From Agapetus fuscipes (lineage: Eukaryota; Arthropoda; Insecta; Trichoptera; Glossosomatidae): DNA of 64,000 nucleotides. Made by a program: the position numbers and the translations under genes. The notes under the pieces are model-generated. The model ran no database searches. It was given only the letters and a program-made list of their open reading frames with translations, and was not told the DNA's origin. The DNA is taken from assembly GCA_951799405.1 (NCBI GenBank), contig OX637363.1:3348001-3412000 (forward strand). Direction: 5' to 3'. This document shows, in pieces, positions 12,766-27,700 of this stretch (within the stretch, counting starts at the first letter, position 1; each line of letters opens with the position of its first letter).

Positions 12766-15700
12766 GGGGTAGACGCATGATTCGAACCAACGTTATCCGG
12801 TTCCAAATACCGCGCCTCTACCCCTCGGCCATAACACCGACTTTTAATTGTAACATCTCTGAAACAAACATGTTTTCAATCTAAATCTAAGCTGCAAATA
12901 TATATTACATTTAAGATTCATATTAAATGCAATCCCACAAGCAGACACATATAAGTTTACGATTACACATGACGTATGCAGATTTACAACATAAAAACCC
13001 AATCTCAAATGAACGTAAGCCCTGCAACTCTTGCTGACCTTCCCTGAAACAGGGGTGACATTGGCAAAGTGAACCATTTTTTTTTACATTACCTATGGGT
13101 GGTCAGCCACATACCAACCTATAAGTCAAGGAATAAAAAATCATAAGAATCTGTTGGCTGTAGTGACACTGAATGAGAATTAAATTTGAATGTGGTGTTT
13201 TCAGGAGAAGTACGCAGACGCCGCTGTCCAGGCCTTCTGGATGGCCAACACCTCGGAGCTTCTTCACTTCCTCAAGTGTGACAGACACATAGCGGCCTTC
13301 TCGCTGCAGGCGCAGGACATCCTGGCTCACACCGTGCAAAACGCATTCAGGTACACAATCATTACATAGACTTCAAGTAGCATTAAACAATACGGACTTG
13401 ACCAATCAGAAAATAGTGAGGATTATTCTTCTTATCTTTGAAGAAAATACTTTCAAGAAATTAGAATGACCAACAAGAATTGACCGGTCCGTAGTATAGT
13501 GTTCAACAAGTGTGTAACACTTCTGACTCGTGAATGGAAGGTTGTGGCTTCGAATCCCGTCAGAGCACAAAAAAATATACTGTTAAGTTTTCTGCTGGAT
13601 TCTCTTTTTAATTAAAATGCCATAATTTATCTTTACAGAATTTATTTTTCACAATTTATTTCATAACTTGACAATTACTGTTTATTGGTGTTACTCAGCG
13701 AATTTCTTCCTTGCGACTCACCTGTCGGTACCATTTTGATCTCTTTTATAAGGAACCAGAGGGGACTTTCTCGCATTTACTAGATCATTCCGATCATTCC
13801 GATCATTCCGAACGTTATGTACATACAACCACTAGAATGTCATTCTAAGGCATCATAAGCGCACCTACTACAAGTTCGTGACAATACCATTTATATTTTC
13901 AAATATGCTCTTCAGTGGGTGAAAAATTCACATACCCTTACCAAAGACCGGTCACTAAAGGTTCATCCAGCCTTACAGCAACTGGGTCTTGCTTAAGAAT
14001 TGGTGCTTTCTATAGCGACGACCAAGCTTTGCAGAGGGCTCTTGAGGTGTGATACATACAAAAACCGCTCAGCAAATAAATCATCCTAATATTATTATAT
14101 TATTCCAGTAACCTGGTGGGCTGCTTCCACGTGGAACTGTCCCAAGTGCTGGGCCCCTTCCTGGAGGAGCAGCAGAGCCCGGAGTCTGCGGGGGCCCTGG
14201 TGCTGGGGGCGCTGGGGGGCGCCATGGCCCTGCTGAGGAAGTGCCGGGTCAACGCTGCCCTCACCATCCAGCTCTTCTCACAGCTCTTCCACTACATTAA
14301 TGTGTGGTGCTTCAACAAGGTAATGCCACGCTTCCTTTTGCCAAGCTGCATCCACAGCGGATCAGTAATCCTGTCCTTAGACTTATATTATTATTTTGTA
14401 TTATGTATATCATTCTTCACGCTACTCGTGATCTAGCAACAATCAACTAGATTTTTAATTTAAAACTTAGGTCCTCTCTAAAATGTTTAATTTCATTCAA
14501 AAACGGTCAAGCTGTTATTCCTACGAAAATACTAAAATTGTGATTAAAACCTAAAAAGTGATTAGGAATGTGAAAATTTCCGATCGTACGTATGTTTTCT
14601 AATCTAAATCTAAATCTAAGCTGAAAATATATGTAACATTAAAGATTCACATTATATGCATTTTCACAGACACGTATAAGTTTGTTCTTAAACATGCCGC
14701 ATGTGGACTTACAATATAAAAACCCCGAATCTCAAATGGACATACACCCTGCAACTCCTGCCGACCTTCCCTCAAACAGGGGTGACATTGGCAAAGTGAA
14801 CCATTTTCTACAGCATGGGTGGTCAGCCGCATACCAACCTATAAGTCAAGGAACATACACCACAAATTACATTTTTACTAAAATGACTAAATTGATTGTT
14901 TTCAGGTGGTGACCTCTCCGCACATGTGGTGCCGCGTCTGGGGTGTCATCCTGTCTTCCCGCCTGGCGCCCATAGCCGCGTGGGCAGAGAGACAGGGCCT
15001 GGAGCTGGCGGCTGACTGCCACCTGGCCCTCATACAGCAGTGTGCGCATCTGCTGCAGGTAGCTACTTTGGAAACCTATATATACGGCTGCAAAGTCCTG
15101 CCACATCACTCCTCACCTTCAAGCTCTGCATTGGCTGAAAATCCCTGGGGATCACCTTCAAAGCACTGCGTGGGAGTGCTCCGGGATACCTGATGGAGCT
15201 GGTGTCTCCAGCAACTAAAACCTCGCGCGGACAAACACTGAGGTCAGCTGCATCAAGAAGCAGCTGCCTGAACATCCCTGCAAGAAGGCCCCGCACTTCA
15301 AGGCAGCCACTCCAATGACTTGGAATACTATTCCCGCCTCAATGAGGGAACTGGATTTGGAGAGACTGTTTAAAAGAAGTCTCAAGACTCACCTCTTCGT
15401 ACAATCATATGGACAAGCGCCTTTGGAGTGACACACTGTCATAAAAGGCGCTATATAAATTTTGTATTAATATTAATAATAAACCTATTACCTCGGAAGT
15501 TATTAGAATACATGTACAGACAAGTGGGATGAATTATCTTTGGATGTGCAAATCATGTAAATCTATATCATGCCGCTGTTCCTCTAGGGGTGGCCGGTAC
15601 CTTTGCAGATGCGTCTCCACTTTTTTCTCTCCTTGCATACCTCTTTCATCTCTTCAACATTTATCACTTTCTTCATACATACTCTTCTCTTTTTCTCACT

Positions 15701-18700
15701 CTGCAGGTTCCATTCTTTCGCAATCTTACCTACTTATTTGGTCTATCCATTCCTTCCTCAGTCTTGTCCTTCCACGCTTTCCTCTGACATTTTGTCTGTA
15801 CATTTTCTTTGTTCTGCTCACTTTCTTCGTGAGTCGTTCATCATCCATTCTTTCAAGGTGTCCAAACCATCTAATTGGGCTTTTTTGTACTTTCATTCTT
15901 AAATTCTCTTTTATACCACACTCGTTCATGACCCAATCATTGCGGACTCTATCACAGTCACATGTATTAGTTATTCAAGAACAAAAATCACAAGAGTTTA
16001 GCACATACCTATTTCCACTTGCAGACTTTTGAATTCCTGAACAATGTCAGGGATAAGTGTAAAGTTGGATGTCGTCTATGATAGACAGCCGCACTGTATG
16101 CAAGTTTACACTTGACGCCTATGCGTGTCACCCGTAGTTGAAGGGTTAAGGATCATATGTTAAAGTATTTGTTGTAATAATTCCAGGCCCCCAAGCACAC
16201 AGCTGACGACATATCCTCTCTGACCTCGGCCTGCTTTAAGCTGAACTCCCTGCAGCTGCGTTGCTTGCTGGGAGGCTACAGCGAGGATCCCTCAGGCAGG
16301 TCAGGAGGCCCGGGGCCCGCCAGGCTGCCCCAGGAGCTGGTGGAGGCTGCAGTCAAGCATGCACAGGGGGTGGCCGATGAACTACATCGCGCTGATGGGA
16401 GAGAGGTAAGCTGACAAATTCAATAGGATTGTTATCACTGATTGAAGTGTCTTGCTTTCATGTATGACATTTCTGACTTATTCATGATGTGTTGTAAGAA
16501 CAGAAAGAAATGGCGGTTGATCTAGGGCTAGGGTTTTGATGTTTATACATATTATTATTTGTCTATTTAAAAAAATGTAATTTGTTGTGGATGTTCCTTG
16601 ACTTATAGGTTGATATGCGGCTGACCACCCATGCTGTAAAAATGGTTCACTTTGCCAATGTCACCCCTGTCTCAGGTAGGACGGCAAGAGTTGCGGGGTT
16701 TATGCCCATTTGAGATTTGGTTTTTATGTTGTAGGTTCACATGCGGCATGTGCAAGCGCGAACTTGTACGTGTCTGCTTGTGAAAATGCATGTTATGTGA
16801 ATCTCCAATGTAACATATCTTTGCAACTTATATTAGATTAGATTTGATTAAATAGATATCCGTCCCTTTTTAATCACAGGAAGGTCATCTGCACTAGAAG
16901 AAATTATAGCTTGGACGAGCACTCATTTCTTCTTCAACCTTAAATAAAACTGATTATTGATATTCCAGATAACTCTAGAAGAGAGCAGCACCCTCCCGCT
17001 GTCCCTGATGATCCCAGAGGATGGTTTCAGCGCAGACGTCGTCCTGGGTCTCCCCAGTGGCCTGTCCGAGTTCCTCCTGCCCCTGCAGAGGGCCTGCCTG
17101 TGCCGACTAGCTCCACAACCCCACTCACAGGGTCACTGGACAGTTTACATGACTGGTAAATTCAAAATGTATCAAATTGAGATCTTCAGTTTTGTAGTGG
17201 ACTTTGAACCGATTTCGTAGATGGCAAAATTGCAACATCCCGCAGCCGGGTTGCCAGGGCAAAAGCCATTGAGTAATAGAGAAGCAGAAACTAACTTACT
17301 GTATTGATACATACTATAGCCAATCTTACAGCAACTCGGTCTTGCTTGAGAATTGGCACTTTCTACAGCGACGACCAAGCTTGCAGAGGGCTCTTGAGGG
17401 GCTTGACAAAAACAGCGCTCACCAAATAAATAATCCTAATATTATTATATTATTATAAGCGCCTTGATGCTTACATGATTAATTAATTTCAGGATATCAC
17501 GGAGGTGGGATGACGGTGCGGCCTCCTCAGCAGCCGGTGGTTCAGGTCATCAAGCTGCAGAAGAACTCCAACGGCATGGGACTCAGTATTGTTGCTGCCA
17601 AGGTAAACCATTGCATCAATATCAGACATCTTCTCATCTTCTTGAAAATCAAAAAAATATTACATTTCAGATGAGTAGTTACCTTCAATCTGAAGCCTGT
17701 TGCTGCACAATTCTTCCCTGATGAAGATACAATGAGATACAAAAGACAATATTTCTCATTGTTGATTTAGGTTGGAATTACGTTCGTTTAACATATTTAA
17801 CATGTTCGTTTAACCAACCAGAGACAGGTCGTAAGTCCTGTGACTCCCATCTCATCCTGACTCCGTGCGGCGGGCCTGAGTTTGGGTCTTGGATTTTCAA
17901 AATTAGAGACCTGACTCGGTGAGACCGTGGATGCTCAGCTATTTCACAAATTAATAACTACACAGTTAAACTTTATGAATCGGATATTAGACGAACCGTT
18001 TATAAAGGAACTTACATTATTCTCGACGTTTCGTTAGCGGCGTTAGGTTAAGAGGATGAAATGATTCAGTTCTCTCTTTTTGTTATGACTCTGGATATCC
18101 AAGGTCAAATGGTCACAAGGTCTTGATAAGCAGCGAAATAAAGGCTAAATAAAAAAATCAGTATTATAATTATTTGCTTCAATCGCTAGGGTGCTGGACA
18201 GAGCCGTCTCGGTATCTACATCAAGTCCGTGGTAGCCGGGGGCGCCGCGGCTGCTGACCAGCGTCTGCAGGCCGGAGACCAGCTGCTGTCCGTGGACGGC
18301 CACTCCCTGGTGGGCATCACCCAGGAGAGAGCGGCCGAACACCTGGTGAGGACCGGGCCGACTGTCACACTGGAGGTGGCCAAACAGGGGGCCGTCCTGC
18401 ATGGGCTGGCGACACTCTTACGGCAACCAAGTCCGCAAAGCACTAGAGGTAGGAAAATGTCTTTTTATCATGCCTTTGGTTGTTTTAATGTTTGGATTTC
18501 AGATGTAAATATCATCAAATGCATCTTGGAGACGTGGGAGTTAAGGATCTTGGTTTACATCCTCCCTTATTCGGAAGTATTCAGTAAAAACCTGGATTGG
18601 AAAACATAGTTTCGATGGATATTTTTGACTATGACATCACTGGCTTGCTGTGTTGGCTGTACAATGAATTTTGTATCCTGTTCTTTGTATGGATCATTGG

Positions 18701-21700
18701 GTTTTTAGTAACAAATAATTTGATACAATTATTGTCATTGATTGTAGAGGTATCCACTTTTTAACCTTTCATCTTACATGATAAAAAATAAAACAATTGT
18801 TGTTTTCGATTACTATGAGTCCCGTACCTCACAGTAATCAAGTGTGATTATTCTTATATCCGTAATTAATTCCATTCTTCATTCTATTCTTCATCATTCT
18901 AAACTTTACTACATGATGTCATCATTAACTTAGCTATCATAACATTTGCTTTACCATTCTAACATTTATTCTATGATCCCATTAACAAACTTATTACTAA
19001 CAGAAGGCCGCAGGTCTCCGATATTCACAAACCCCCATCCCACCTACCTGAGGAGAACCCGTCCTGATAGCGAGCTGATAACGGCCAACATCCACCCTGC
19101 AGAGAACTCATACGCCATTAGGAGGTCGCTCGTTAGCGCTGATGACGTTGATCGCTACCAGCAACAAGGTGAAGGAGGACACAACCTTATTATACTAGCA
19201 AAAACTACTCATATTTTCTAACGAGTCAAACTTTGCAGTCCAGGGCTGGAAGTCTCATCACCACGGTAATTCTTACCTACCGAATATCGGTAATATTTGT
19301 ATAAAGGCTTATCAGCTGTTCACTTGTGGCCATCTTGGATTGACAGGTCTTTATATAAATATTACCGATATTTGGTAGGTAAGAATTACCGTTGTGATGA
19401 GACTTCCAGCCCTGGGTGAGAAATCTCATCTTTTCTAGGGATCGTGTTGGTAGATAACAAGCGAGAAAACATGGTCAAATGATCTCCATACAAATTGTAT
19501 GGACCACCAGATTGGCTGTTCAAGGGTGGCCTGTTTTCTTGTAGATATTAAGATTTCTATCGGTGGATAAAAAGCCAGAAAATATGGCTATGCATGAATA
19601 GCTGATCAGCAGTACATACACTTTGTGTGAAGAACATTTGACTGCCTGATCAGCTGTAGGCGAACTGCCATATTTTGTCGCTTGCTATTTACCGATAAGA
19701 TTGATAGATAAATGAGGACTTCGAGGGGCAGGTATATCTGTTCGGACTCATAAATCAGAAAATCTATACAAATTGGCTTAACTTTTACATTATAATCTAT
19801 AATCTGAGTCACAAAGATATATTCACATGTAAGATTAATAAATAATTAATGCATGCATACTATCTCATTGACAGTAACATAAACTTCAGGAAAAAAACGT
19901 TTACATCCCAAGTAAACGATACTAAAAAGATATTTTTTTCTAACAGGCTGCTCGTATTCCGTGCGGAACTCAGATCAAAGGAACATGATCTTCATGCAAG
20001 AAGACACTTCGGATTCTTCAAGCTCCGACGAAAGCATAGAAGCCACTTATCCCATCATACCCCGTGTGGTCGTTGATTTTGATCCAGAACCTTACAGTTA
20101 CTCCACAAATTACACTAAAAACCAGCAAGATAACAAAATAACACCTACGTTTAGTTTTACAGATTACGACGAAATCTGTTCTAACGAAATGAGAAACGCT
20201 TGTGAAAGTTATGCCGCATTTGAAGACGCTAAAAGAAACCCTGTTTGTCATCGTGAACAATCTGTAGACTCCAGTAATCAGTCTTGCGATTCAGACTGCA
20301 GTTTTTCTGGAGATGACAATCTGGTCACGCGTGAAAAAGATGGCTGCAAGATAAATTTTGATGTGTCGAATGATCAGCGATTGTGTCGATCTTTTGAGAT
20401 AATAAATGAAAGTTTAAAGGATACTATTAATCACTCAAATTCGTTGGATTCCACGAGGTTTTTAGAAGATTCGGATGAGATTCCCTACATTGATGATATA
20501 GATTCTGAACCGATTATTTTTGAACATAAAAGCTGTTCAAAAGAAAACATATTTCAAGATAATAGCGTAGCCGATGTCACCGTTAGAACATTGTTTCCAA
20601 AAAATGTAGAAAAAGCTGATTCTTTGAAGAAAAAAGACAAAGCAGGTGCTGTGAACTTTGATAAATTGAATTTGAATGAGTGTTCGAAAGTAATTTCATC
20701 AAGAAGTGGTGCAAAACAAGTGAAGAATGACGTAAATGATTACGAAGGTGACAAAAAGTTACACGGGAATTTTTTAGATCAAAATTCCACAGATCAAAAC
20801 TTTTTTTCAAAAGTTTCATCACAAAAAAGCAATAAAACCATAGTCAATATTAAGAATGTAAGAAATAGTGAATTTAACAATAACATTATGTCAAATTTTA
20901 ATAATAAAGGTACAAATGTAAATAGTAACATAAACAAGAGAGTATATTATAAAGAAGACGAGGATAAATGTGTGAAGGCAGATGCCTACAATTTCAAAGA
21001 TATTATTGAATGTAATAAGAGAGAAAGTTCATGTGATTATGAGTTGCCTTTCAACGTTAAAGATAATTTTAATGTTCAATTAAAAATGGATATCTACACA
21101 GCTGAAAACATTGATTCAAACAGTTCCACCGAATCTATAATAAAAGCCTTGGATAAGTCTCTTTCTAGAAGCAGTGAGCTACTTTCTGAAAAGGTCAAAC
21201 CATGGAAAAGCCCGGGTGAACTACGTTTGGGAAATGGAAAAGTCAAAGCGCTAGCAGAACATTTCAACAACATGAATCTAACGTATCAGTCCAAATCTTA
21301 TGCTAGAAATTGCCAGTCCAGTCCAAATTTGATGCACGCTTCAAAATGCACAGATTTTGTTATAAATCCAATATGGAGTGCAAGCTTATTTGATGTTTCC
21401 TCAAAAGATAATGACGATAGAGTTGGAAATAAGTATACAGACGAAGAAAAGGAAAGAATCTTAAGTCAACTAGAAGACTGGTCTAAATTTGGTACGAAAG
21501 GTACTGTAAGTAATCTAGAGATAAACTCTAAAATTAGAGAGAGTTTGAACCTTAAAAAGAGTGAGTCAAATGTTACATCGAGTGTAAAATTAAGAGAAAT
21601 TCCTTTGAATAAGACGATAACAAAGGATGAAAAAGTGTTGAAGAAAAGAGAAAAATTTGTGAGAAAAGATGAATTTAAATCCCCGTTGAATAAGAAGTAC

Positions 21701-24700
21701 GGAAGCTTGGAGCGGTTGACCGGATCCACGGTTCCTAGGGTTATAGAAATGATTCCGAGAAAGACATTATCGTCTCCGAATGTAAATAAAGAAGTGAAGA
21801 CAATTGATAAACCAGCGATAGAGAAAAAGAAGCTGATTCTACCCAAAAAGAAGTTTCCGCAATCTTACATTGTATGTAAAAAATCAAAACATAATGAGAG
21901 TTATGACATAGCGCAGAGCTGCCCAAATTTGTCAAAGGATGAGAGGAAAACCATGAGAAGAGCTTCAAAGAAGTTTTTTGTCAGCTGTCCGAATTTGACG
22001 CAGAGTAAATTGAATATTTACGACATGTTGAACCCGTCTTATATGAAGATATGTCAAATTAATAACCCCGCAAACGATTTTAAGAGCAAGTATGCCAAAA
22101 GATACGCATGGATACAGTACGGGAATACGTTAGTGGGACCGAAGAGCATTTCTTATGAAAATATTTGTAAGCAAGACCAGTAAAAAGATACATTTTTATT
22201 ACTATTTTGTAGTTGAGTTCTGACATTTGATTTTACGTTTAGATGGATAACATTGTTATGCAAATTTGTTTGGTAAAATATCCATTCAAATGTGATACTT
22301 TTAACGTAATTTCATTCAATATAATTTCATTAGTCCGGTCGATGGCTCAGTTGTTAGAGTGCTTGCATTCCATGCCGTGAGCTCGGTTTCGAATCCCGCC
22401 GAGGGTGTCAGAAATGATTTCCCGTTTCGGTGTTTATTTCAATAAAATACCGTCAAGGTTTACTCAGCCTTCACAAGAGATGAGTACCAGCCCCCTCGAG
22501 AGCTGGGAAAAACCCACTTCAAATGAAGTGGTTGGCGTAAGGCCGGCCCTCTTAGCTTTAAAAATGCGAAACCCCTCAGGGATAAGGCAGCAAGAAGTTA
22601 CACTATATGCGTAGCTTAGTTGCGTTTTTTTTTACCTACTTCACCACTGATGATTGACCAGTTGTAGTATATTGATGAACACAACAGACTGTTAGTCAGA
22701 AGATAGTGGGTTAAATTCCCAGGGTACATAAAAATATAGGTAATTTAATTTTCGATTTTTATTTATTTTATGATGTCCTTTGTTGAAAGTAATCTTAAAT
22801 GTCATGCCTAGTTGTTTCACTTTTCTGTCTTAGGATAAAATGCATTTTTGAATGTTTTTTTATATTTTTTATTTTTTCAGGGCACATGTTTTAATATTTT
22901 TTTCTTTGCAGAAATTGTAAAATGTCAAGTCTTTAATGTATATTTGTTTATTGCTTCCATTATTTAATTCTTTACATTCTTATGTTGGTTCTGTGTAAAA
23001 TCAAAACACCTTTCAAACATAACCTCAAAAAATTTTGCATCACCGTAATTTTGAAATACTTGGAAAATTTTTGCAGATTTCAACCATACAAGGACAACAG
23101 GTCCGTAGTCCAGTGGTAATACTTTGGACTCGTAAATGGAAAGTTGTGGGTTCGAATTCCGGCGGAGCACAAAAAATATACCATTTATATTTTCAAATAT
23201 GCTCTTCGCTGGGTTGAAAAATTCGTAAACCTTTACCAAAGACCGGTCATCAAAAGGTGCATCCAGCCTCACGGCAACTGGGTCTTGCTTGAGAATTGGC
23301 GCTTTCTACAGCGACGACCAAGCTCGCAGAGGGCTCTTGAGGTGTGATACACACAAAAACAGCGCTCACCAAATAAATCAGCCTAATTTATTTTTTTATT
23401 TTAATTTTAACCTTCATACTAAATTTCCTCAAATTCTCTGGTGGTTGAGTATTTTTTTTATATAAGTGGAGGGGCAAGGTGTAACTTTTGCCCCTCAGGG
23501 GGTATATAAATACAAAAAAACAACAAATGGAGAAACTGCAACGTATTCTCCAATGCGAGATATGAAATACATAGATCTAGTGCCTATGGTATTTTCTCTC
23601 TCAAACAAAAGCCAACCTTCAATAGGTGGCTTTCAATGTTGGACGACTTTCCCGTACCAAAGAAGCGAAAATTAAAGAACCGCACTCACCTCAATCGTGC
23701 TGCTGGTTCAAGATGATGCTCGTTTTCTCAGGATCCTGTGGTGCTGAGCTCTGTTCACAAACTGCCACACTTGCAAGTTATATGTAAAACAATCACACTC
23801 ACTCACAGATTTTTACGGTTAAATTTCAAATCGGTCGAGAGACATATAAAAACGTGTCTGCTTGCGAACACGACGGAAACGAAAGTCTTCAATCCATTGC
23901 TAGTTTCACGTCGCTCAGTCAAAAAGTTGATATTGCCATCTTGCGATTTATTTGCACCTTTATTTCAGTTTGTAACAGACCAACATGACAATTCGCTTCT
24001 TAGACTAATTAATTAAAATAAAAATAGATGACGCTATTCATGCGTCACCAATAAGTGTATTGATTTTACATAGAATTGGTCCTTATCTTTTCAGAGCACA
24101 ACTTATATGGTTTATTTTTTAATGTTTTTTTTTTGTACAATTCTCATTGTTGTATTGATTATTATTTTTTTGTTATAATATTTTTTTCTGTTTCAGCAAT
24201 ATTCTACAATCTATTTTACATTTATGTTTACAAGTAAATGATACTAACTCCACACCTCTGTACATGTATAATTTTCGATCTGTATTTAAAAACACAATGA
24301 ATGTCAGAAATGCCTTGTTCAATAAATAAATTTAATCTTATTATCAATGAACAAATTGAAAAAAATATTTTGGCATGCCATATTATAAAGATTTGATAAA
24401 AAAAAGTAAGCCCTGTATTTAGAAAAGATGCTGGTAGTCCATAGTTGATTTAACCTTCCCCTTTCTGTGCTAAAAAAATTACACGCGCAACGGTGTTGTG
24501 TAGTGACTACACGCTCATAAAAGTCGGATTTATGATCGTTAAATGATGTATATTAATAGCTAATCGCTTAAATTAAGTATAATTGAAGTCTAATGAAGAA
24601 GTAAATGACAATAATTAGTATTTAAATGCTGAAAACATAAAAAATCATCGGCCGATGCCTATAAAGCGGACGAAGAGTCCACTCTGAGTGAGCGCCTGAC

Positions 24701-27700
24701 AGTGACTGACGCTAGTTGTCACGTGATATGGAAAATGCGACGGGCGGCGGCTAGCTAGGGAATTTAATTTTACAACGGTAGCGACGGAGATGCGCTATTT
24801 CGTGTGCTCCAATCCTAGCAAAATATGTGAGAGTGAGATGTGAATAGCGTCGCACTCACCGCGCACACTTTACATGCATGTCGCGAGCTACGGACAGCCT
24901 GTGTGATTGTATTGGTGCCATTTGTTTTATTGTATTGGTGAATTTATTTCCGACTTTTACAAAACAGCTCTGCTGCCCCTTATTAGTGTGGATTATTAAA
25001 AATATATTTTTTAATTAAATTCGTAAATGTATGAGGGAGGAATACCTAGAATCTGAGCTCCATGTAAATTATATTTATAGAGATATTAAAGATTATAACA
25101 AGCAAGTGTACTGCTTACACTTCACAGGGAAGGGAAGGTTAAGAAGTAAGTTTGTCAAAAAAACTTACTGTATGAACTAGCACAAAAAAAATAGACATAA
25201 ATTGACAGCATTTTTAAACAAAATCAATATTCTTAATTTCATTGATTGTAGAGGCATTAACTTTGTAATCTTTCATCTCAGTACATAAAACATACATAAA
25301 ACCACTTTGTTTTTTTTTTTTTTTATTAATTTTGGGTATAATATAATATCCAAAGCCAATTTCGTACACATACCATATGAAAGCAGAATTATAACATACA
25401 GCATTATTTGGACCACCTGATGATGCAAACTGTATGTTCATAATTTGTATGCAGGTGTGGACAGCCATTAGTTTATAATTTTAATTTGCAACTTTTCTAA
25501 ATGTCATTGTATGTTCACTTTTCAATGCATGTTTTTATGCACAGTTCTAATATAAAGTACTTAAATATGTTTTGCCTTTATTTTCTGCCATTTTATGAAT
25601 CAAGTTTGCATACATTTTTTGTACAAATTTTTTTTGACATTATTTTTATGAAAGCAGAAGCTTGTGTGCATGCAACGGCATCTGTTGAACCAGGGTCGAA
25701 GTTATGGTCAAATGGGCTAGACGCAAGATTCGAACCAACGTTATTCGGTTCCAAATACGCTAGTCAAACATGCGCCTCTACCCCTCGGCCATAACGCCGA
25801 CTGCTGAATGTGTACTTACAAATTAAATCCAAACCTCAAATGAACGTAAAACCTTCAACTTTTACCGACCTTCCCTGAAACAGGGGTGACATTGGCAAAG
25901 TGAACCATCTTTTTACAGTATGGGTGGTCAAGATTTGTTAGCTATTTTAACTAAATAAAGTTTGTTACAAGTAACGGCTCTGCAGAGCAAAATTGATGAG
26001 TACCCATAACCAATTTGGACTGTATTTTAATTTTCCGTGTTTAAAATCTGTTTAGTCATCAAATTTTGTATGAAAACTTGGTTCTCCCAAATGTGAGTCC
26101 AATCATTCAAATTGTGGTTGTTTTTCAGCTCCGAGACGAATGTCGGAGAGAGATCTCCCGGGGAAGTTGGAGATGGAGCAGACCTCACATCCCGGCCACC
26201 CCATCATGAGCACCGTCAAGTCCTCGAAGAGTGTACCTGCGCTGCACGAGCATACTAAACATGAAGTGTTCAACCCGGGATATTCAAGGTATGGCTTTGT
26301 CGGTAATAACATAGAGCAGAAGAACTAACTAACTGCATCGATACATACTATCTACCACTTTTGCCTCAGTGCTGTCAAACATTGCAGTTGTGTAGTCATA
26401 CAAAACATGTTTTTACGTGTCAAATTTTGTTTTCTTTTGCCTGGAAGAGAAATTAGTTAAAATCCAAAGGGACGTAGGGCAGAGGGAAGACCAAGGCCTG
26501 GAGGGATTGGTGGCGGGACTGACATGCAGCAGGAGTATGCGACTGTGGGGAGAAGACGTTGGATAGACAGGAGCTTATGGAAGAGGCCAATCCTCACCCG
26601 GATTGCCATGAAAGTGATGATGACTAAGAATGAATGTCATGAGTATTGTTGGTATGTTTGCAGGACGTCTTCCAACACCAGCATTCCAGCCATGGCGGGT
26701 CTGAAGTCCAAGAGCAGCCACAGCCTGCCCCAGCAGACACAGCACCAGGCGCAGCAGACACAGCACCAGGCGCAGCAGGGCGAGCAGAACAACTTCTACC
26801 AGAACCTCAGCGTCTACAGGAACTCCGGACTCGGAGACAGGTAAACAACAGTACTACATATTTTTATGATTTTGCTGGGTTTTCTTTTAATTAACTGCAA
26901 TCATTTATTTAAACAAAATTTATTTTACACAGTTTGGTTTACAATTTACAACAATTGATTCACTGATTTCTAGCTCTTGCTTTCGACTTCACGGCTCAAT
27001 GTTTTAATTGACACTCTGACCTATACACAATTTCGGCTTGCATTTATGTACGTTCATACGGACATTTCTCGACTGTCATTGATTTCTCGAGCATAGAAGA
27101 TTATTCCAGAGCGTTGTTCTACCTGCGTGATTAGAATCATGTATGCACTAATACTACCATACGCTCATGACAATATGATAAACAATACCTAATAATAGAC
27201 ACACTTTTAAATTTGACTTAAAAACATTTGCACTCTCCAAAATCCTCAGCTCGTAATAAGCAAGGCAAGGCATACTTGTAATGCAAAAAATGTAATCCAC
27301 ATAATTGGCAGTGTTGCAAAAGTTTGCCATCCTCTTTTATGTAAAAGCTCTTGATGCTGTATGACCCTCCTGCAGACCAATTTGCCATTGCTGAGAGAAC
27401 TGCACTGGCTGAGGATCCGAGAGAGGGTAGAGTGTAAGTTGTGTCTCACTCTACATAGGGCCCTGAACGGCACGGCACCCCCATGTCTCGCTGAGCTAAT
27501 TTGAAGACTAATCTGTCGATTAGTCTTCAAAATGACCACTACGCTCTGCCCTCATTGCTATCAACAAGGTCATAGTGCCCAAAAGAGCGAATACATCAAA
27601 TTTTGCAGACAGGAGCTTTGCGGTGGCCGGGCCGGTTGCCTGGAACAATTTGCCCATCGGTGTTCGCGCAAACCAGCCTACCACCACCTTCAGAAAGCGA

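Larger units (their letters stand above)
10727..12845 (-). repeat. SINE family D split by a LINE
   Basis: Left part 10727-10852 (ttgcggaaaggaatgcaat, caacggcatctgttgaac). Right part 12762-12845 (agacgcatgattcgaacc, cctcggccataacaccgac). Read on the minus strand it has a tRNA-Ser/Leu-like head, atggccgaggggtagaggcg, and a gttcgaatc motif. AAGTGG flanks the LINE on both sides. Confidence 0.8.

Noticed and set aside
15529..16032. 167-aa plus-strand ORF rich in Phe/Leu/Ser
   Set aside because: It is the reverse strand of an RTE-like LINE fragment; hydrophobicity is an antisense artefact.
21466..21846. 126-aa minus-strand hydrophobic ORF
   Set aside because: Antisense shadow of the canoe cassette exon.
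19961..22183. Independent single-exon gene starting at 19961
   Set aside because: The codon there is GTG and the frame runs directly into a splice acceptor at 19946; the phase fits canoe exons, so a cassette exon is the simpler reading.
23098..23170. tRNA-like sequence with A and B box motifs
   Set aside because: It recurs many times joined to the same non-tRNA body; it is a SINE head, not a tRNA gene. The same holds for the B and D family heads.
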